From Flavobacterium sp. 270 (GTDB taxonomy: Bacteria; Bacteroidota; Bacteroidia; Flavobacteriales; Flavobacteriaceae), in NCBI RefSeq assembly GCF_004368785.1, contig NZ_SODM01000001.1:1550001-1614000 (forward strand): a DNA stretch of 64,000 nucleotides. The letters are read 5' to 3'. Made by a program: the position numbers and the translations under genes. A model generated the notes under the pieces. That model was not told the origin of the DNA, made no database searches, and saw only the letters and a list, made by a program, of their open reading frames with translations. Shown here piece after piece: positions 1 to 9,506 of the stretch; the first letter of the stretch is position 1, and every line of letters starts with the position of its first letter.

Positions 1-62
1 AACAAAAAAACATGACTGAAGAAAGCGTTTCTGTAAAGAGGCGCTTTTTTTTTATGTGCAAA

Positions 63-157
63 GTCATTGCGAGGAACGAAGCAATCTCATGCAGATTAGA
101 CATTTCATGTTTATCGATTTACTTTAATAGTGAGATTGCTTCGTTCCTCGCAATGAC
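63..157. repeat. 27-bp perfect inverted repeat (REP-like element)
   Basis: Arms at 63-89 and 131-157 are exact reverse complements of 27 nt, separated by 41 nt. The core word is GAGGAACGAAGCAATCTCA. There is no transposase here. It looks like one of the dispersed intergenic palindromic repeats common in Flavobacterium genomes. The short frames that run through it are not genes. Confidence 0.85.
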
Positions 158-170
158 AAATCAAACCGTT

Positions 171-357
171 TGTCATCCTGAGCAAAGTAGAAGGACCGCA
201 AAGTATATCGACAAACATTAATAATTTTAGATTAATTAGTTTCTTACGTGGACTTCGACTCCGATCAGCTTGACAGACAAAAACAAGATTCAATGTCACC
301 CTGAGCGAAGTCGAAGGACGCTTCAACAAAAGGTCTTCGACTGCGCTCAGACAGACA
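171..357. repeat. Second family of REP-like repeats
   Basis: Two direct, imperfect copies of a unit of the type GTCAYCCTGAGCRAAGTMGA lie at about 172-197 and 295-320. Inverted relatives (CTTCGACTGCGCTCAGACAG and a diverged copy near 250-275) lie alongside. The copies can pair with each other, so the stretch 171-357 may fold as RNA or act as an insertion-prone intergenic repeat. No coding potential is seen. Confidence 0.7.
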
Positions 358-490
358 TGGTAAAACCATCAAATTCCATAAAAAATAATTCTCTTAAGAC
401 TCTCCTAATTGTTACCAGAAGCAACAACAAATTCTTTTAGATTCAAATATTAATCCTTACTTTTGAACCTCATTAATTTAAACAAAAAAC

Positions 491-988
491 ATGGCTTCAA
501 TAACATTAGGAGGAAATCCAGTTCATACATCAGGCGAATTACCAGCAGTTGGTTCACAATTAGCTGATTTCAAATTAGTACAAAACGATTTATCAGTTGC
601 TTCATTGAGTAATTTTGCTGGTAAAAAATTAGTTTTAAATATTTTCCCAAGTGTAGATACAGGAACTTGTGCAACTTCTGTTAGAACATTCAATGCAAGT
701 GCAGGCAATTTAGAAAACACAACTGTTTTATGTATTTCCAGAGATTTACCATTTGCTCAAAAACGTTTCTGCGGGGCTGAAGGATTAGAAAATGTAGTGA
801 ATCTATCTGATTTTCAAACTGGTTCTTTTGGTAAAGCAAACGGTTTAGAAATTGTTGACGGACCATTGGCAGGTTTACACTCAAGAGCTATTATTGTTGT
901 TGACGAAAACGGAAAAATCACTCATACAGAACAGGTTGCAGAAATTGCAAACGAACCAAATTACGAAGCGGCTTTAGCAGCACTATAA
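491..988 (+). CDS. tpx: Thiol peroxidase (atypical 2-Cys peroxiredoxin)
   Basis: Reduces H2O2 and alkyl hydroperoxides using thioredoxin, in the cytoplasm. The 165-residue length is normal for Tpx. The peroxidatic cysteine lies in the motif VDTGTCATS (Cys60), and Cys94 in KRFCGAEG is the expected resolving cysteine. The C-terminal dimer segment with [10 protein letters not shown] is present. The ATG at 491 follows an A-rich leader and a Bacteroidota -7 box, TACTTTTG, at 458-465. It lies 8 bp upstream of dgkA on the same strand, so the two may be cotranscribed. Confidence 0.95.
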   Translation: MASITLGGNPVHTSGELPAVGSQLADFKLVQNDLSVASLSNFAGKKLVLNIFPSVDTGTCATSVRTFNASAGNLENTTVLCISRDLPFAQKRFCGAEGLENVVNLSDFQTGSFGKANGLEIVDGPLAGLHSRAIIVVDENGKITHTEQVAEIANEPNYEAALAAL

Positions 989-996
989 TTTACAAA

Positions 997-1371
997 ATGG
1001 AATTCCAAAAAGACAATACTTTTGTTAAAGGCAGACTTAAAAGCGTTACTTACGCTTTTAAGGGTGCTGTAAAACTAATCAGTACCGAACATAGTGTTAT
1101 GGTACAATTTTCGTTAGGAATAATAATGACTATTGCTGGTTTTTATTTTCATATTTCTCATGAAGAATGGCTTTTTCAAACCCTTGCAATTGGTCTTGTA
1201 CTAAGTATTGAAGGTCTGAATACCGCTGTAGAAAAAGTAGCAGATTTTATTCATCCTAATTATCACGAAAGAATTGGATTTATTAAAGATATTGCTGCAG
1301 GAGCGGTATTTTTTGCCGCATTGACAGCAATAGCTATAGGCTTGATTATTTATATCCCCAAATTTATATAG
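997..1371 (+). CDS. dgkA: Diacylglycerol kinase (DgkA family)
   Basis: Small inner-membrane kinase that phosphorylates diacylglycerol (in some bacteria undecaprenol) for phospholipid recycling. The 124 residues contain an amphipathic N-terminus and three hydrophobic segments (about 33-52, 56-75, 96-122). The signature SIEGLNTAVEKVAD, with the conserved Glu and Asn of the active site, is at about 69-82. It sits between tpx and ftsK with an 18-bp gap to ftsK, so it is probably part of a constitutive housekeeping unit. Confidence 0.92.
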   Translation: MEFQKDNTFVKGRLKSVTYAFKGAVKLISTEHSVMVQFSLGIIMTIAGFYFHISHEEWLFQTLAIGLVLSIEGLNTAVEKVADFIHPNYHERIGFIKDIAAGAVFFAALTAIAIGLIIYIPKFI

Positions 1372-1389
1372 GCAACAGGAAACGCAAGA

Positions 1390-3840
1390 ATGGCAAAAAC
1401 AACCAAAAAAGAAACTGTAAACAAAAAAAACGATTCCAAAACTGAGACTAAAAAATCTTGGAAGCTTACCAAACAACAAAAATTTGTTTTGGGCTGTCTT
1501 TTGGTACTATTTTCTGTAGCATTATTAGTTGCATTTATTTCTTTTTACGTAAACGGACAATGGCAGTTTGATCAAAGTGCTGTAAGCGAACTCGGAGATC
1601 GTACAGAAATAGTAGACAACTGGCTTGGAAAATTCGGAGCTTATCTTTCGGACTTGATTGTATATAAAGGTTTCGGACTTGCTTCTTTTGTATTTGTGCG
1701 TTTGTTTTTCCTTACGGGAATGTTTTTCGCGCTGGAACTTTCTACTTATAAATTAAAAAATATCTGGTTCTGGGATTTATTTGCCATTATCATTGTTTCT
1801 ATTTTATTCGGATTTTTTGCTACTTCAGCACCAGAATTGGGAGGAACAATTGGCTATGAATTAAATTTATTCCTGCAGGATTATATCGGGAAAACAGGAA
1901 CTTTGCTAACACTGCTTTTCGGGTTAATCGTTTATTTGATTTTTAAAATTAAATTATCCCCAGAAAAAATTCAATCGTATTTTGATTCTACTAAAAACGA
2001 ATTTAAATCAGAATTAAATACTTTAAAACCTGTACCTCAACCAGAAAGCGCTTATAATCTTGAAGAATTTGCAGTTGAGGAAGTAGATGAAGAATTAGAT
2101 AATATTCATCTAAAAACTGTTGATTCTCAATTTGAAATCAACAAAGAAGCTTTAAAACCAACGATTAATAATGCCTCAGAAATTGATTTGAATCCTATTT
2201 TAAAACCGGTTCAGATGAATATTAATCCAATTTCAGAAACTCCTGTTCATAATGAAGAGTTTGTAGTTGAAAAACCTGAGGAAGAAGATATTATCGAAGA
2301 AAATCTGGCATCACGTCTGGTTGCCGATTTCGGTTTATTTGACCCAACTTTAGATTTATCAAATTACAAATTCCCAACCATCGATTTATTAAAAGAATAT
2401 TCGACTGGGGGCATTACAATTAATCAGGAGGAATTAGAAGAAAACAAAAACAAAATTGTAGATACCCTTAGAAACTACAAAATTGAAATTGCTCAAATTA
2501 AAGCTACCGTTGGTCCATCGGTAACTTTATACGAAATTGTACCAGAAGCAGGAATCAGAATTTCTAAAATCAAGAGTTTAGAAGATGATATTGCTTTGTC
2601 ACTTTCGGCATTAGGAATTCGTATTATTGCGCCAATTCCAGGAAAAGGAACTATCGGTATTGAGGTTCCGAACAAAAACCCAACTATGGTTTCTATGAAA
2701 AGTGTAATTGGTTCTGCTAAATTTCAGGAAGCTGAAATGGAGCTGCCAATTGCTTTAGGAAAAACCATTTCTAACGAGACTTTTGTTGTCGATCTTGCTA
2801 AAATGCCTCACTTACTGATGGCTGGAGCAACCGGACAAGGAAAATCTGTTGGTTTGAATGCAGTATTGACTTCACTTTTATACAAAAAACATCCAGCTGA
2901 AGTAAAATTTGTTTTGGTGGATCCTAAAAAAGTAGAGCTTACTTTATTCAACAAAATCGAAAGACATTATTTAGCCAAACTTCCTGATACCGAAGATGCT
3001 ATTATTACAGACAATGCAAAAGTTGTGAATACTTTAAACTCACTTTGTGTTGAAATGGATAATCGTTATTCCTTATTGAAAGATGCGATGGTTCGTAATA
3101 TTAAAGAATACAACGATAAATTTAAAGCCAGAAAATTAAATCCAGAAGCCGGTCATCGTTTTTTACCTTACATCGTTTTGGTTGTCGATGAGTTTGCCGA
3201 TTTGATTATGACGGCTGGAAAAGAAGTCGAAATTCCGATTGCTCGTCTGGCTCAGTTGGCGCGTGCTATTGGTATTCACTTAATTATTGCAACACAAAGA
3301 CCATCTGTAAACGTAATTACAGGTTTGATTAAAGCGAATTTCCCCGCGAGAATTGCATTTAGGGTAACTTCAAAAATTGACTCAAGAACAATTTTAGATA
3401 CTCAAGGTGCCGATCAGCTGATTGGACGCGGAGATTTACTATATACGAACGGAAATGATGTTGTGCGTGTTCAGTGCGCGTTTATTGATACTCCTGAGGT
3501 TGAAAAAATTACTGATTTTATTGGTGGACAAAAAGCATATGCCACGGCTTATTTGCTTCCGGAGTTCGTTGGAGAAGAAAATGGCATCAATCTTGATATA
3601 GACATTTCCGAAAGAGACACGCTATTTAGAGAAGCCGCAGAAATTATTGTAAACGCACAACAAGGTTCTGCATCTTTATTACAAAGAAAATTAAAGTTAG
3701 GCTACAATAGAGCCGGTCGATTAATCGATCAGCTTGAAGCTGCAGGAATTGTTGGTCCGTTTGAGGGCAGCAAAGCACGCAGCGTAAATATCTCCGATTT
3801 AAGTGCTCTGGATCAATTTTTTAATAATGAACAAAATTAA
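1390..3840 (+). CDS. ftsK: DNA translocase FtsK/SpoIIIE family
   Basis: Septal DNA pump that moves chromosome termini during division. The 816 residues begin with a Lys-rich cytoplasmic tail and four membrane helices (about 30-185), followed by an acidic linker (about 190-320) and the motor. The Walker A motif GATGQGKS is at 479-486, and the Walker B motif VLVVDEFADL is near 597. A winged-helix gamma domain (KLKLGYNRAGRLIDQLEA) closes the protein. The length is typical for Bacteroidota FtsK. It lies 6 bp from the next frame. Confidence 0.96.
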   Translation: MAKTTKKETVNKKNDSKTETKKSWKLTKQQKFVLGCLLVLFSVALLVAFISFYVNGQWQFDQSAVSELGDRTEIVDNWLGKFGAYLSDLIVYKGFGLASFVFVRLFFLTGMFFALELSTYKLKNIWFWDLFAIIIVSILFGFFATSAPELGGTIGYELNLFLQDYIGKTGTLLTLLFGLIVYLIFKIKLSPEKIQSYFDSTKNEFKSELNTLKPVPQPESAYNLEEFAVEEVDEELDNIHLKTVDSQFEINKEALKPTINNASEIDLNPILKPVQMNINPISETPVHNEEFVVEKPEEEDIIEENLASRLVADFGLFDPTLDLSNYKFPTIDLLKEYSTGGITINQEELEENKNKIVDTLRNYKIEIAQIKATVGPSVTLYEIVPEAGIRISKIKSLEDDIALSLSALGIRIIAPIPGKGTIGIEVPNKNPTMVSMKSVIGSAKFQEAEMELPIALGKTISNETFVVDLAKMPHLLMAGATGQGKSVGLNAVLTSLLYKKHPAEVKFVLVDPKKVELTLFNKIERHYLAKLPDTEDAIITDNAKVVNTLNSLCVEMDNRYSLLKDAMVRNIKEYNDKFKARKLNPEAGHRFLPYIVLVVDEFADLIMTAGKEVEIPIARLAQLARAIGIHLIIATQRPSVNVITGLIKANFPARIAFRVTSKIDSRTILDTQGADQLIGRGDLLYTNGNDVVRVQCAFIDTPEVEKITDFIGGQKAYATAYLLPEFVGEENGINLDIDISERDTLFREAAEIIVNAQQGSASLLQRKLKLGYNRAGRLIDQLEAAGIVGPFEGSKARSVNISDLSALDQFFNNEQN

Positions 3841-3891
3841 CCCATCATGAAAACGAAAATTCAGGAAATCACAAACAATTCTATCACAAAC

Positions 3892-4539
3892 ATGACTAAA
3901 AAGTGTTTTCAATTGGCATTTTTAATGCTTTTGAGCTTCACTTCTATTCAGGCTCAAGATAAAAAAGCCAAAGATTTATTGAACGAAGTAACTTCAAAAA
4001 TAAAGAGCTACGATAATATCGTTATCGATTTTAAATATTCTTTAAACAACGCTAAAGAAAACATCAATCAGGACAGTAAAGGAAATGTAACGATGAAAGG
4101 CAATCAATATGTATTGAATTTTATGGGCGTTACTAAAATATTCGACGGACAAAAAACATATACTATTGTTCCTGAAGACGAAGAAGTTACTGTTTCTAAA
4201 GTAAATGAGAAAGATGACGCTGCGATTACGCCGTCTAAAATGCTTACTTTCTTTAATTCTGGTTATAAATACAATATGGACATTGTTCAAAATGTAAAAG
4301 GAAGAAAAATCCAATACATTAAATTAGTTCCTACAAGCGGAAAAGATCAAAGAAAAGAAATTCTTTTAGGTATTGATGTACAGACAAAACACATCTATAA
4401 TTTGATTGAAACTGGAAAAAACGGAACAAAAACAACTTTAACCGTTAATTCTTTTAAAACCAATCAGCCATTATCAAAAAATCAATTTACCTTTGTAGCG
4501 AGCAAATATCCAAAGTACTACATCAATAAATTAGATTAA
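3892..4539 (+). CDS. lolA: LolA-like outer membrane lipoprotein carrier
   Basis: Periplasmic chaperone expected to ferry lipoproteins to the outer membrane. I prefer the ATG at 3892 over the upstream ATG at 3847, because it gives a clean signal peptide (MTKKCFQLAFLMLLSF, cleavage after IQAQ). The mature part (about 190 residues) is the beta-rich LolA type with strands such as GNVTMKGNQYVLNFMGVTKI. Its place between ftsK and an LptF/G-like permease fits an envelope biogenesis operon. Family assignment is by overall character, not by a diagnostic motif. Confidence 0.82.
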   Translation: MTKKCFQLAFLMLLSFTSIQAQDKKAKDLLNEVTSKIKSYDNIVIDFKYSLNNAKENINQDSKGNVTMKGNQYVLNFMGVTKIFDGQKTYTIVPEDEEVTVSKVNEKDDAAITPSKMLTFFNSGYKYNMDIVQNVKGRKIQYIKLVPTSGKDQRKEILLGIDVQTKHIYNLIETGKNGTKTTLTVNSFKTNQPLSKNQFTFVASKYPKYYINKLD

Positions 4540-4545
4540 TTACGG

Positions 4546-6006
4546 TTGAAAATTTTAGACAAATACTTATTAAAAACATTCCTGGTTACATTTACTACGG
4601 TATTTGTAATCCTTTTTTTTATATTCATTCTTCAGACTGTATGGCTCTTTATTTCTGAGCTTGCTGGTAAAGATCTGGATTTAATATTGGTTGTAAAATT
4701 CCTTCTTTTCTCCATGCCGAGAATCATTCCGCTGGTTTTACCGTTATCGGTTTTACTGGCTTCTATTATGTCTTTCGGAAATCTGGCAGAAAACTATGAA
4801 TTTGCAGCTATGAAATCTTCTGGAATATCATTGCAGAGAGCAATGCGCGTTCTGATTGTTTTTATATGTGTATTAAGTATTGTTGCCTTTTGGTTTGCCA
4901 ACAATGTGATTCCGTATGCGGAGTATAAATTTGTCAACTTTAGAAAAAATATTGCTCAGGCTAAACCAGCAATGGCAATTGCCGAAGGTCAGTTTAATGA
5001 TGTTGGCTTTTATAATATTAAAGTGAATAAAAAATCTGGAGAGAATGGAAACATTTTAACCGGAGTTACGATTCATGAAAAAGCAAATAATGTTGGCGAA
5101 AACAAAACTGTTATAAAGGCTAAGGACGGAAAATTGATTAGTAACGAAAATTCTAGTATTTTAAAACTAGTATTAAATGATGGTTATTATTATCAAGATG
5201 TTACACCAAAAAAATATGAAGATCGTGCTAAACTACCTTTTATAAAAGGCGTATTTAAAAAACACATCATCAATATTGATTTATCTGAATTGAATAAAGT
5301 TGATGACAGTAAAGAAAGCATAAGTAGTACAAACGGAATGTTAAACGTAAATGAACTGCGTTACACTTTGGATTCTTTGAATAAAAATCTTGATAATGAA
5401 ATCATTTCATTTTCAGAAAATATAAATCAGCGTGTTGGAATTCGAAAATCTCCAATCGCTACGCCAGCAGAAAAGATTAAAAAGAAAAAAAGCTTACCTG
5501 CCAATCTTTTATCTTTATATACCAACAAACAAAAGGCCGATATTTTAAGAATGGCCAGCAGTAATGTTACCAGCAATGTTTATTCTATTGAATCTACTCA
5601 AAAAGATTTAAAAGATAAACAACGAGAAATCAACAAACATTTAAGTGCTTTGTACGAGAAATTTGTTATTGCTTTTGCTTGCTTTTTAATGTTCTTTATT
5701 GGTGCTCCACTGGGTGCTATTATTAGAAAAGGCGGATTGGGTTTACCAATTGTATTTGCGGTTTTAATTTTTATTACTTTCCATTTCATCAATACTTTTG
5801 GAAAAAGATTATCCCAAGAAGGTGGAATGACTCCATTTATGGGTTCATGGATGTCTTCTTTTATATTGTCACCACTGGCTGTATTACTTACATATCGTGC
5901 TACAAACGATAATGGATTAATCAACTTTGATGCAATTACAACTCCAATATTCCAATTATTTCAAAAAATTGCTGAACGGTTTTCCCCTGTTCAAAACAAA
6001 CAATAA
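4546..6006 (+). CDS. LptF/LptG (YjgP/YjgQ) family permease
   Basis: Inner-membrane half-transporter of the Lpt system, which extracts lipopolysaccharide and passes it to the periplasmic bridge. The 486 residues contain three N-terminal membrane helices (about 10-120), a large periplasmic beta-jellyroll region (about 130-370) and three C-terminal helices (about 375-460). The start is a TTG at 4546, 6 bp after the LolA-like stop; the first residues, MKILDKYLLKTFLVTF, match the usual family start. Whether it is the F or the G paralogue cannot be decided from one copy. Confidence 0.88.
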   Translation: MKILDKYLLKTFLVTFTTVFVILFFIFILQTVWLFISELAGKDLDLILVVKFLLFSMPRIIPLVLPLSVLLASIMSFGNLAENYEFAAMKSSGISLQRAMRVLIVFICVLSIVAFWFANNVIPYAEYKFVNFRKNIAQAKPAMAIAEGQFNDVGFYNIKVNKKSGENGNILTGVTIHEKANNVGENKTVIKAKDGKLISNENSSILKLVLNDGYYYQDVTPKKYEDRAKLPFIKGVFKKHIINIDLSELNKVDDSKESISSTNGMLNVNELRYTLDSLNKNLDNEIISFSENINQRVGIRKSPIATPAEKIKKKKSLPANLLSLYTNKQKADILRMASSNVTSNVYSIESTQKDLKDKQREINKHLSALYEKFVIAFACFLMFFIGAPLGAIIRKGGLGLPIVFAVLIFITFHFINTFGKRLSQEGGMTPFMGSWMSSFILSPLAVLLTYRATNDNGLINFDAITTPIFQLFQKIAERFSPVQNKQ

Positions 6007-6008
6007 TT

Positions 6009-7142
6009 ATGTCAACAACAAAAATACAGCTAAATACCATTGAAGAAGCTATAGAAGATATTCGTCAAGGTAAAGTAATCATCGTAGTTGATGATGAAGA
6101 TCGTGAAAACGAAGGTGATTTTTTGGCTGCAGCCGAAAAAGTTACTCCAGAAATGATCAACTTTATGGCGACTCACGGGCGCGGACTAATCTGTACACCA
6201 CTTACTGAAAGCCGTTGTAAAGAACTTGATCTTCGTGCTATGGTAACTAATAATACAGATCACATGGAAACTGCTTTTACTGTTTCTGTTGATTTAAAAG
6301 GTCAGGGAGTTACTACTGGAATTTCTGCTGCTGACCGATCTAAAACAGTTCAAGCTTTAGTTGATGGCAATACAAAACCACACGATTTAGCGCGTCCTGG
6401 ACATATTTTTCCTCTCATTGCGAAGCAAGGTGGTGTTTTAAGAAGAACTGGCCATACGGAAGCTGCTATTGATTTTGCAAGATTAGCCGGTTTTAAACCT
6501 GCAGGTGTTATCTGTGAAATCCTGAACGAAGACGGAACTATGTCGCGTTTGCCGGAATTGATAAAAGTGGCTAAAAAGTTTAATTTAAAATTAGTTTCTA
6601 TTGAAGATTTAGTAGCTTATAGAATGCAGCACGACAGTTTGATTGTTAAAAAAGAAGATTTTGATATCGAAACTCGTTTTGGAACTTTTAGATTGAGAGC
6701 TTACGAACAAACTACAAATAAACAAATTCATATTGCATTAACGAAAGGAACATGGAATCTTGGCGAACCTATTCTAACCAGAATTCACTCTTCTCAAGTA
6801 AACAATGATTTACTTGGTACTTTGACAAACAATGCAGAACAACAACTGGATGATATGTTTAAAGTAATTAATGAGAATGGTAAAGGTGCCGTGATTTTCA
6901 TTAATCAGGATATGACAGCTGTAAATCTTTTAAATAGAATTTCTGAGCTTAAATCTTTACAATCTGAAGGCACATTAAAAGCACCAAAAGTAATCATTGA
7001 CAGTAAAGATTACGGAATTGGAGCTCAAATCCTGCACGATATTGATATTTCTAAAATCAGATTAGTTTCGAATACTGAGCAAACTAAACGTGTTGGAATG
7101 ATTGGTTATGGACTTGAAATAATTGAATACGTACGTTATTAA
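6009..7142 (+). CDS. ribB: 3,4-dihydroxy-2-butanone-4-phosphate synthase with degenerate GCH-II domain
   Basis: Makes the four-carbon riboflavin precursor from ribulose 5-phosphate. The N-terminal DHBP synthase half (about 1-205) is intact, with DDEDRENEGD (28-37), THGRGLICTPL and RRTGHTEAAID. The C-terminal half (206-377) has the GTP cyclohydrolase II fold but lacks the zinc-binding cysteines normally found in the CxSExLxGDxxxSxxCDC region; that stretch reads IHSSQVNNDLLGTL. The GCH-II activity is therefore probably lost and supplied elsewhere. The gene starts 2 bp after the permease stop. Confidence 0.93.
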   Translation: MSTTKIQLNTIEEAIEDIRQGKVIIVVDDEDRENEGDFLAAAEKVTPEMINFMATHGRGLICTPLTESRCKELDLRAMVTNNTDHMETAFTVSVDLKGQGVTTGISAADRSKTVQALVDGNTKPHDLARPGHIFPLIAKQGGVLRRTGHTEAAIDFARLAGFKPAGVICEILNEDGTMSRLPELIKVAKKFNLKLVSIEDLVAYRMQHDSLIVKKEDFDIETRFGTFRLRAYEQTTNKQIHIALTKGTWNLGEPILTRIHSSQVNNDLLGTLTNNAEQQLDDMFKVINENGKGAVIFINQDMTAVNLLNRISELKSLQSEGTLKAPKVIIDSKDYGIGAQILHDIDISKIRLVSNTEQTKRVGMIGYGLEIIEYVRY

Positions 7143-7143
7143 T

Positions 7144-7542
7144 ATGGGAACATTAGAAGAAAGAATTTTAAAATCTGAAACTCATATTTTTAAAGCGGTT
7201 TTTCCGAGTACAACAAATCATTATGATACTTTATTTGGAGGTACAGCGCTTCATTTAATGGACGAAGTAGCTTTTATCTGCGCTACTCGTTTTAGCCGTA
7301 AAAAAGTAGTTACGATTTCTACCGGTCAAATTGATTTTAAAAAAGCGATTCCGGCCGGAACTTTAATTGAATTAGTGGCAAAAGTTATAAATGTTGGAAG
7401 AACAAGCTGTAAAATTCACGTCGATATTTTCATGGAACAAATGTATTCTGAACTCCGCGAAACGGTAGTTTCTGGAACTTTTTCGTTTGTTGCGGTAGAC
7501 GAAAATAAAAAACCAACACCAATTTTAGACAATTTGGATTAA
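7144..7542 (+). CDS. Hot-dog fold acyl-CoA thioesterase (YciA/BACH type)
   Basis: Hydrolyses acyl-CoA thioesters. The sequence has the family motif [20 protein letters not shown] near the N-terminus, with the catalytic Asp in LMDE, and the strands [17 protein letters not shown] and [13 protein letters not shown]. The total of 132 residues is normal. I chose the ATG at 7144, which follows the ribB stop directly; the in-frame ATG at 7123 would overlap ribB and adds only MNTYVIN. It is the last protein gene before the tRNA-Ser integration site. Confidence 0.88.
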   Translation: MGTLEERILKSETHIFKAVFPSTTNHYDTLFGGTALHLMDEVAFICATRFSRKKVVTISTGQIDFKKAIPAGTLIELVAKVINVGRTSCKIHVDIFMEQMYSELRETVVSGTFSFVAVDENKKPTPILDNLD

Positions 7543-7681
7543 TTTTTTCCAAAATACCTTTTCGGAAATACTGATAATTAGATACTTGAAAATTAAGTTA
7601 AAAAAATCACCGAAAAAGTTTTGAGAACCAAAAAAGCGTCTTATATTTGCACTCGCAATCAGAAAATGGTAGCAACATACT

Positions 7682-7769
7682 GGAGAAATGGCAGAGCGGT
7701 CGAATGCGGCAGTCTTGAAAACTGTTGACTGTAACAGGTCCGGGGGTTCGAATCCCTCTTTCTCCGCCA
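7682..7769 (+). tRNA. tRNA-Ser(UGA), copy 1, CCA encoded
   Basis: The acceptor stem GGAGAAA pairs with TTTCTCC. The anticodon stem GCAGT/ACTGT encloses the loop CTTGAAA, with anticodon TGA at the loop centre. A long variable arm typical of class II tRNA-Ser and the T-loop TTCGAAT are present. The discriminator G at 7766 is followed by a genomic CCA. A -7 box TATATTTG lies at 7642-7649. The 3' end is the apparent integration site of the island downstream. Confidence 0.95.
7755..7767 (+). repeat. Left attachment-site core (attL), CCTCTTTCTCCGC
   Basis: This 13-nt tail of tRNA-Ser recurs exactly at 52362-52374. In tRNA-Ser copy 2 the equivalent stretch (27078-27090) has one mismatch. An integrase remnant begins 260 bp downstream. 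Together these support attL of an island that once inserted by site-specific recombination into the tRNA 3' end. Confidence 0.7.
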
Positions 7770-7799
7770 GTAAGAGTTTCAAAAGAAATTTTAAAAATC

Positions 7800-7833
7800 A
7801 AAAGCCTTTAAACACTAGTGTTTAAAGGCTTTT
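7800..7833. terminator. Palindromic terminator after tRNA-Ser copy 1
   Basis: Perfect 34-bp palindrome centred on ACTAGT, with arms AAAAGCCTTTAAACACT and its complement, and a T-run on the plus strand. It ends transcription of tRNA-Ser. Confidence 0.8.
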
Positions 7834-8029
7834 TCGTTTTTGCAAACTTTTCAAAAAGCACATGTTTTATCAAAGAATGGTGGCACAATTAGTGTCCCAC
7901 TTTTTTTGAGATGTTTTTTCTCAAAATTGGACCACTAAAACAAAAGAATTTCCCGGGAATTCCCTGCTGTTAATGGGCTCTCTTAAAATTTTTAATTCAA
8001 TTTGATTATTAATTTTAAAACTAGATAAC

Positions 8030-9233
8030 ATGCTAAAATCTGAGAGGGTTAACCGAGACGGAGAAAGTTCTATTATTCTAAGACTTTCTTATAAAAACAA
8101 AAGAATTACAATTAGTTCTGGAAAATTCATCTCAAAAGAAAGATGGATCCAGACAAACCACCTGAAGAATACACTGAAGGCGGAAAAAGAAAAGGTAATC
8201 AAAAGTTTTCTCGATCTCATGCAGCTTAATGCCGAAAAGAAGTTTACAGAACTCTTCAGAATTGATCCTGACGTTGATCTGGAATTGCTAAAAGCTGAAC
8301 TTACAGGGAAAGCCAAAATCGGCCAGCATCAAGGTTCTTCCATAATTGAAATTATGGAAACATACAATATATTCTTCACCAAAAGAGTCAATTCTGGATA
8401 ACGCGCAGTGGCTTCACTGCAGAAGTACAAAAGAGCGAAGGATTTACTTCTGGATTTCATCACCAATAGCTACAAAAAGGAAGATATGCCGCATCTGAAA
8501 TATCAAGCTCGTTTGTCTTTAAATTGGAGCAGTTCCTTAAATACGAAAGCAGTTTTAAAGACCAGACAGGCATCAAAAACAATTCGGTGGTAAAATATAT
8601 GAAAATGCACAAAACTGCCTGTAATTATGCCGTTAAAATGGATTTGATCATAAAAAACCCATTCAACGTTTACGACGGAAGGCTTAACGTAAAAGATGCT
8701 GTTTTCCTGACCCAGCAGGAACTTAATACGATCGAGAATAAAACATTTCCAACGCCCCGTCTGGAAAAGGTAAAGGACATATTTCTTTTCAGCTGCTATA
8801 CAGGATATGCGCCTGTCGATGCCATGGATCTGGCCGAAAGAAACTTATCTAAAGATTCAACTGGAAATTTATGGATTATGACAAGCAGAGCCACAACTGC
8901 CATTAGAGCAAATGTGCCTGTATTACCGACCGTTGAGAAAATTATTTCTAAATATAAAAACCAGCAGAAAGGTCTTATTCCCAAAATTTCCAATCAGAAA
9001 ATGAATGCGTATCTTAAAGAAATCGCCGATGTCTGCGACATAGACAAACATCTTACCTGGTATGTTGCAAGACACACATTTGCAACCACGTAACCTTAGG
9101 AAACGGAGTAAGACTCGAGAATGTTTCTGCAATGATGGGACATACCAATACCAAGCAGACGCAGCACTATGCAAAAGTTTTGGATGTAAACATTATGGAA
9201 GATATGGAGAAACTTAAATCTAAATTTATGTGA
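8030..9233 (+). pseudogene. Tyrosine recombinase (phage-type integrase), inactivated
   Basis: A Bacteroidota-type tyrosine integrase would cut and rejoin the tRNA att site. Three lesions break it. An in-frame TAA lies at 8399-8401 after KRVNSG, a frameshift lies near 8505 between KYQ and VFKLEQFLKY, and another near 9090 splits HTFATT from VTLGNGVRLENVSAMMGHTN. Read across the lesions, the arm-binding domain, core-binding domain and catalytic domain are all recognisable. The HxxR box appears as WYVARHTFATT and the tyrosine box as GHTNTKQTQHYAK. The element can no longer excise by itself. Confidence 0.9.
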
Positions 9234-9506
9234 CATTCGCCTATCAAAAAGACTTCTGAATTTGAAGACTCTTAAAGAACTTCAATTCATTTAGAGTAGA
9301 AAAGCAAGTTGAAGGATAACAAAAATTTTGCAATACATTTCCAATTGCGTCCGCAGTGCGAACGCAATTGATATGGAAAGAAAAAAGTATTTTTTTTAGC
9401 TTTTAAAACTGATCTAATTAATATAAATAGCCCTAAAAGATCAAATACCTTTAACTTCTAAAAAATAAAAACATATAATGATGTTTGTTATTATGAACAT
9501 AAATAT
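9234..9506. other. Intergenic stretch between integrase remnant and IS
   Basis: About 270 AT-rich bases with no convincing frame. The sequence CAATTGCGTCCGCAGTGCGAACGCAATTG near 9343-9371 forms a GC-rich hairpin directly downstream of the integrase remnant. It may be the old terminator. Confidence 0.4.

Noticed and set aside
12..221. 69-codon frame on the plus strand and a 72-codon frame on the minus strand
   Set aside because: Both run through REP-like repeats, which carry chance open frames.
7525..7801. Two minus-strand frames over tRNA-Ser
   Set aside because: They cover the tRNA gene and its promoter; the frame content is the reverse complement of the tRNA.
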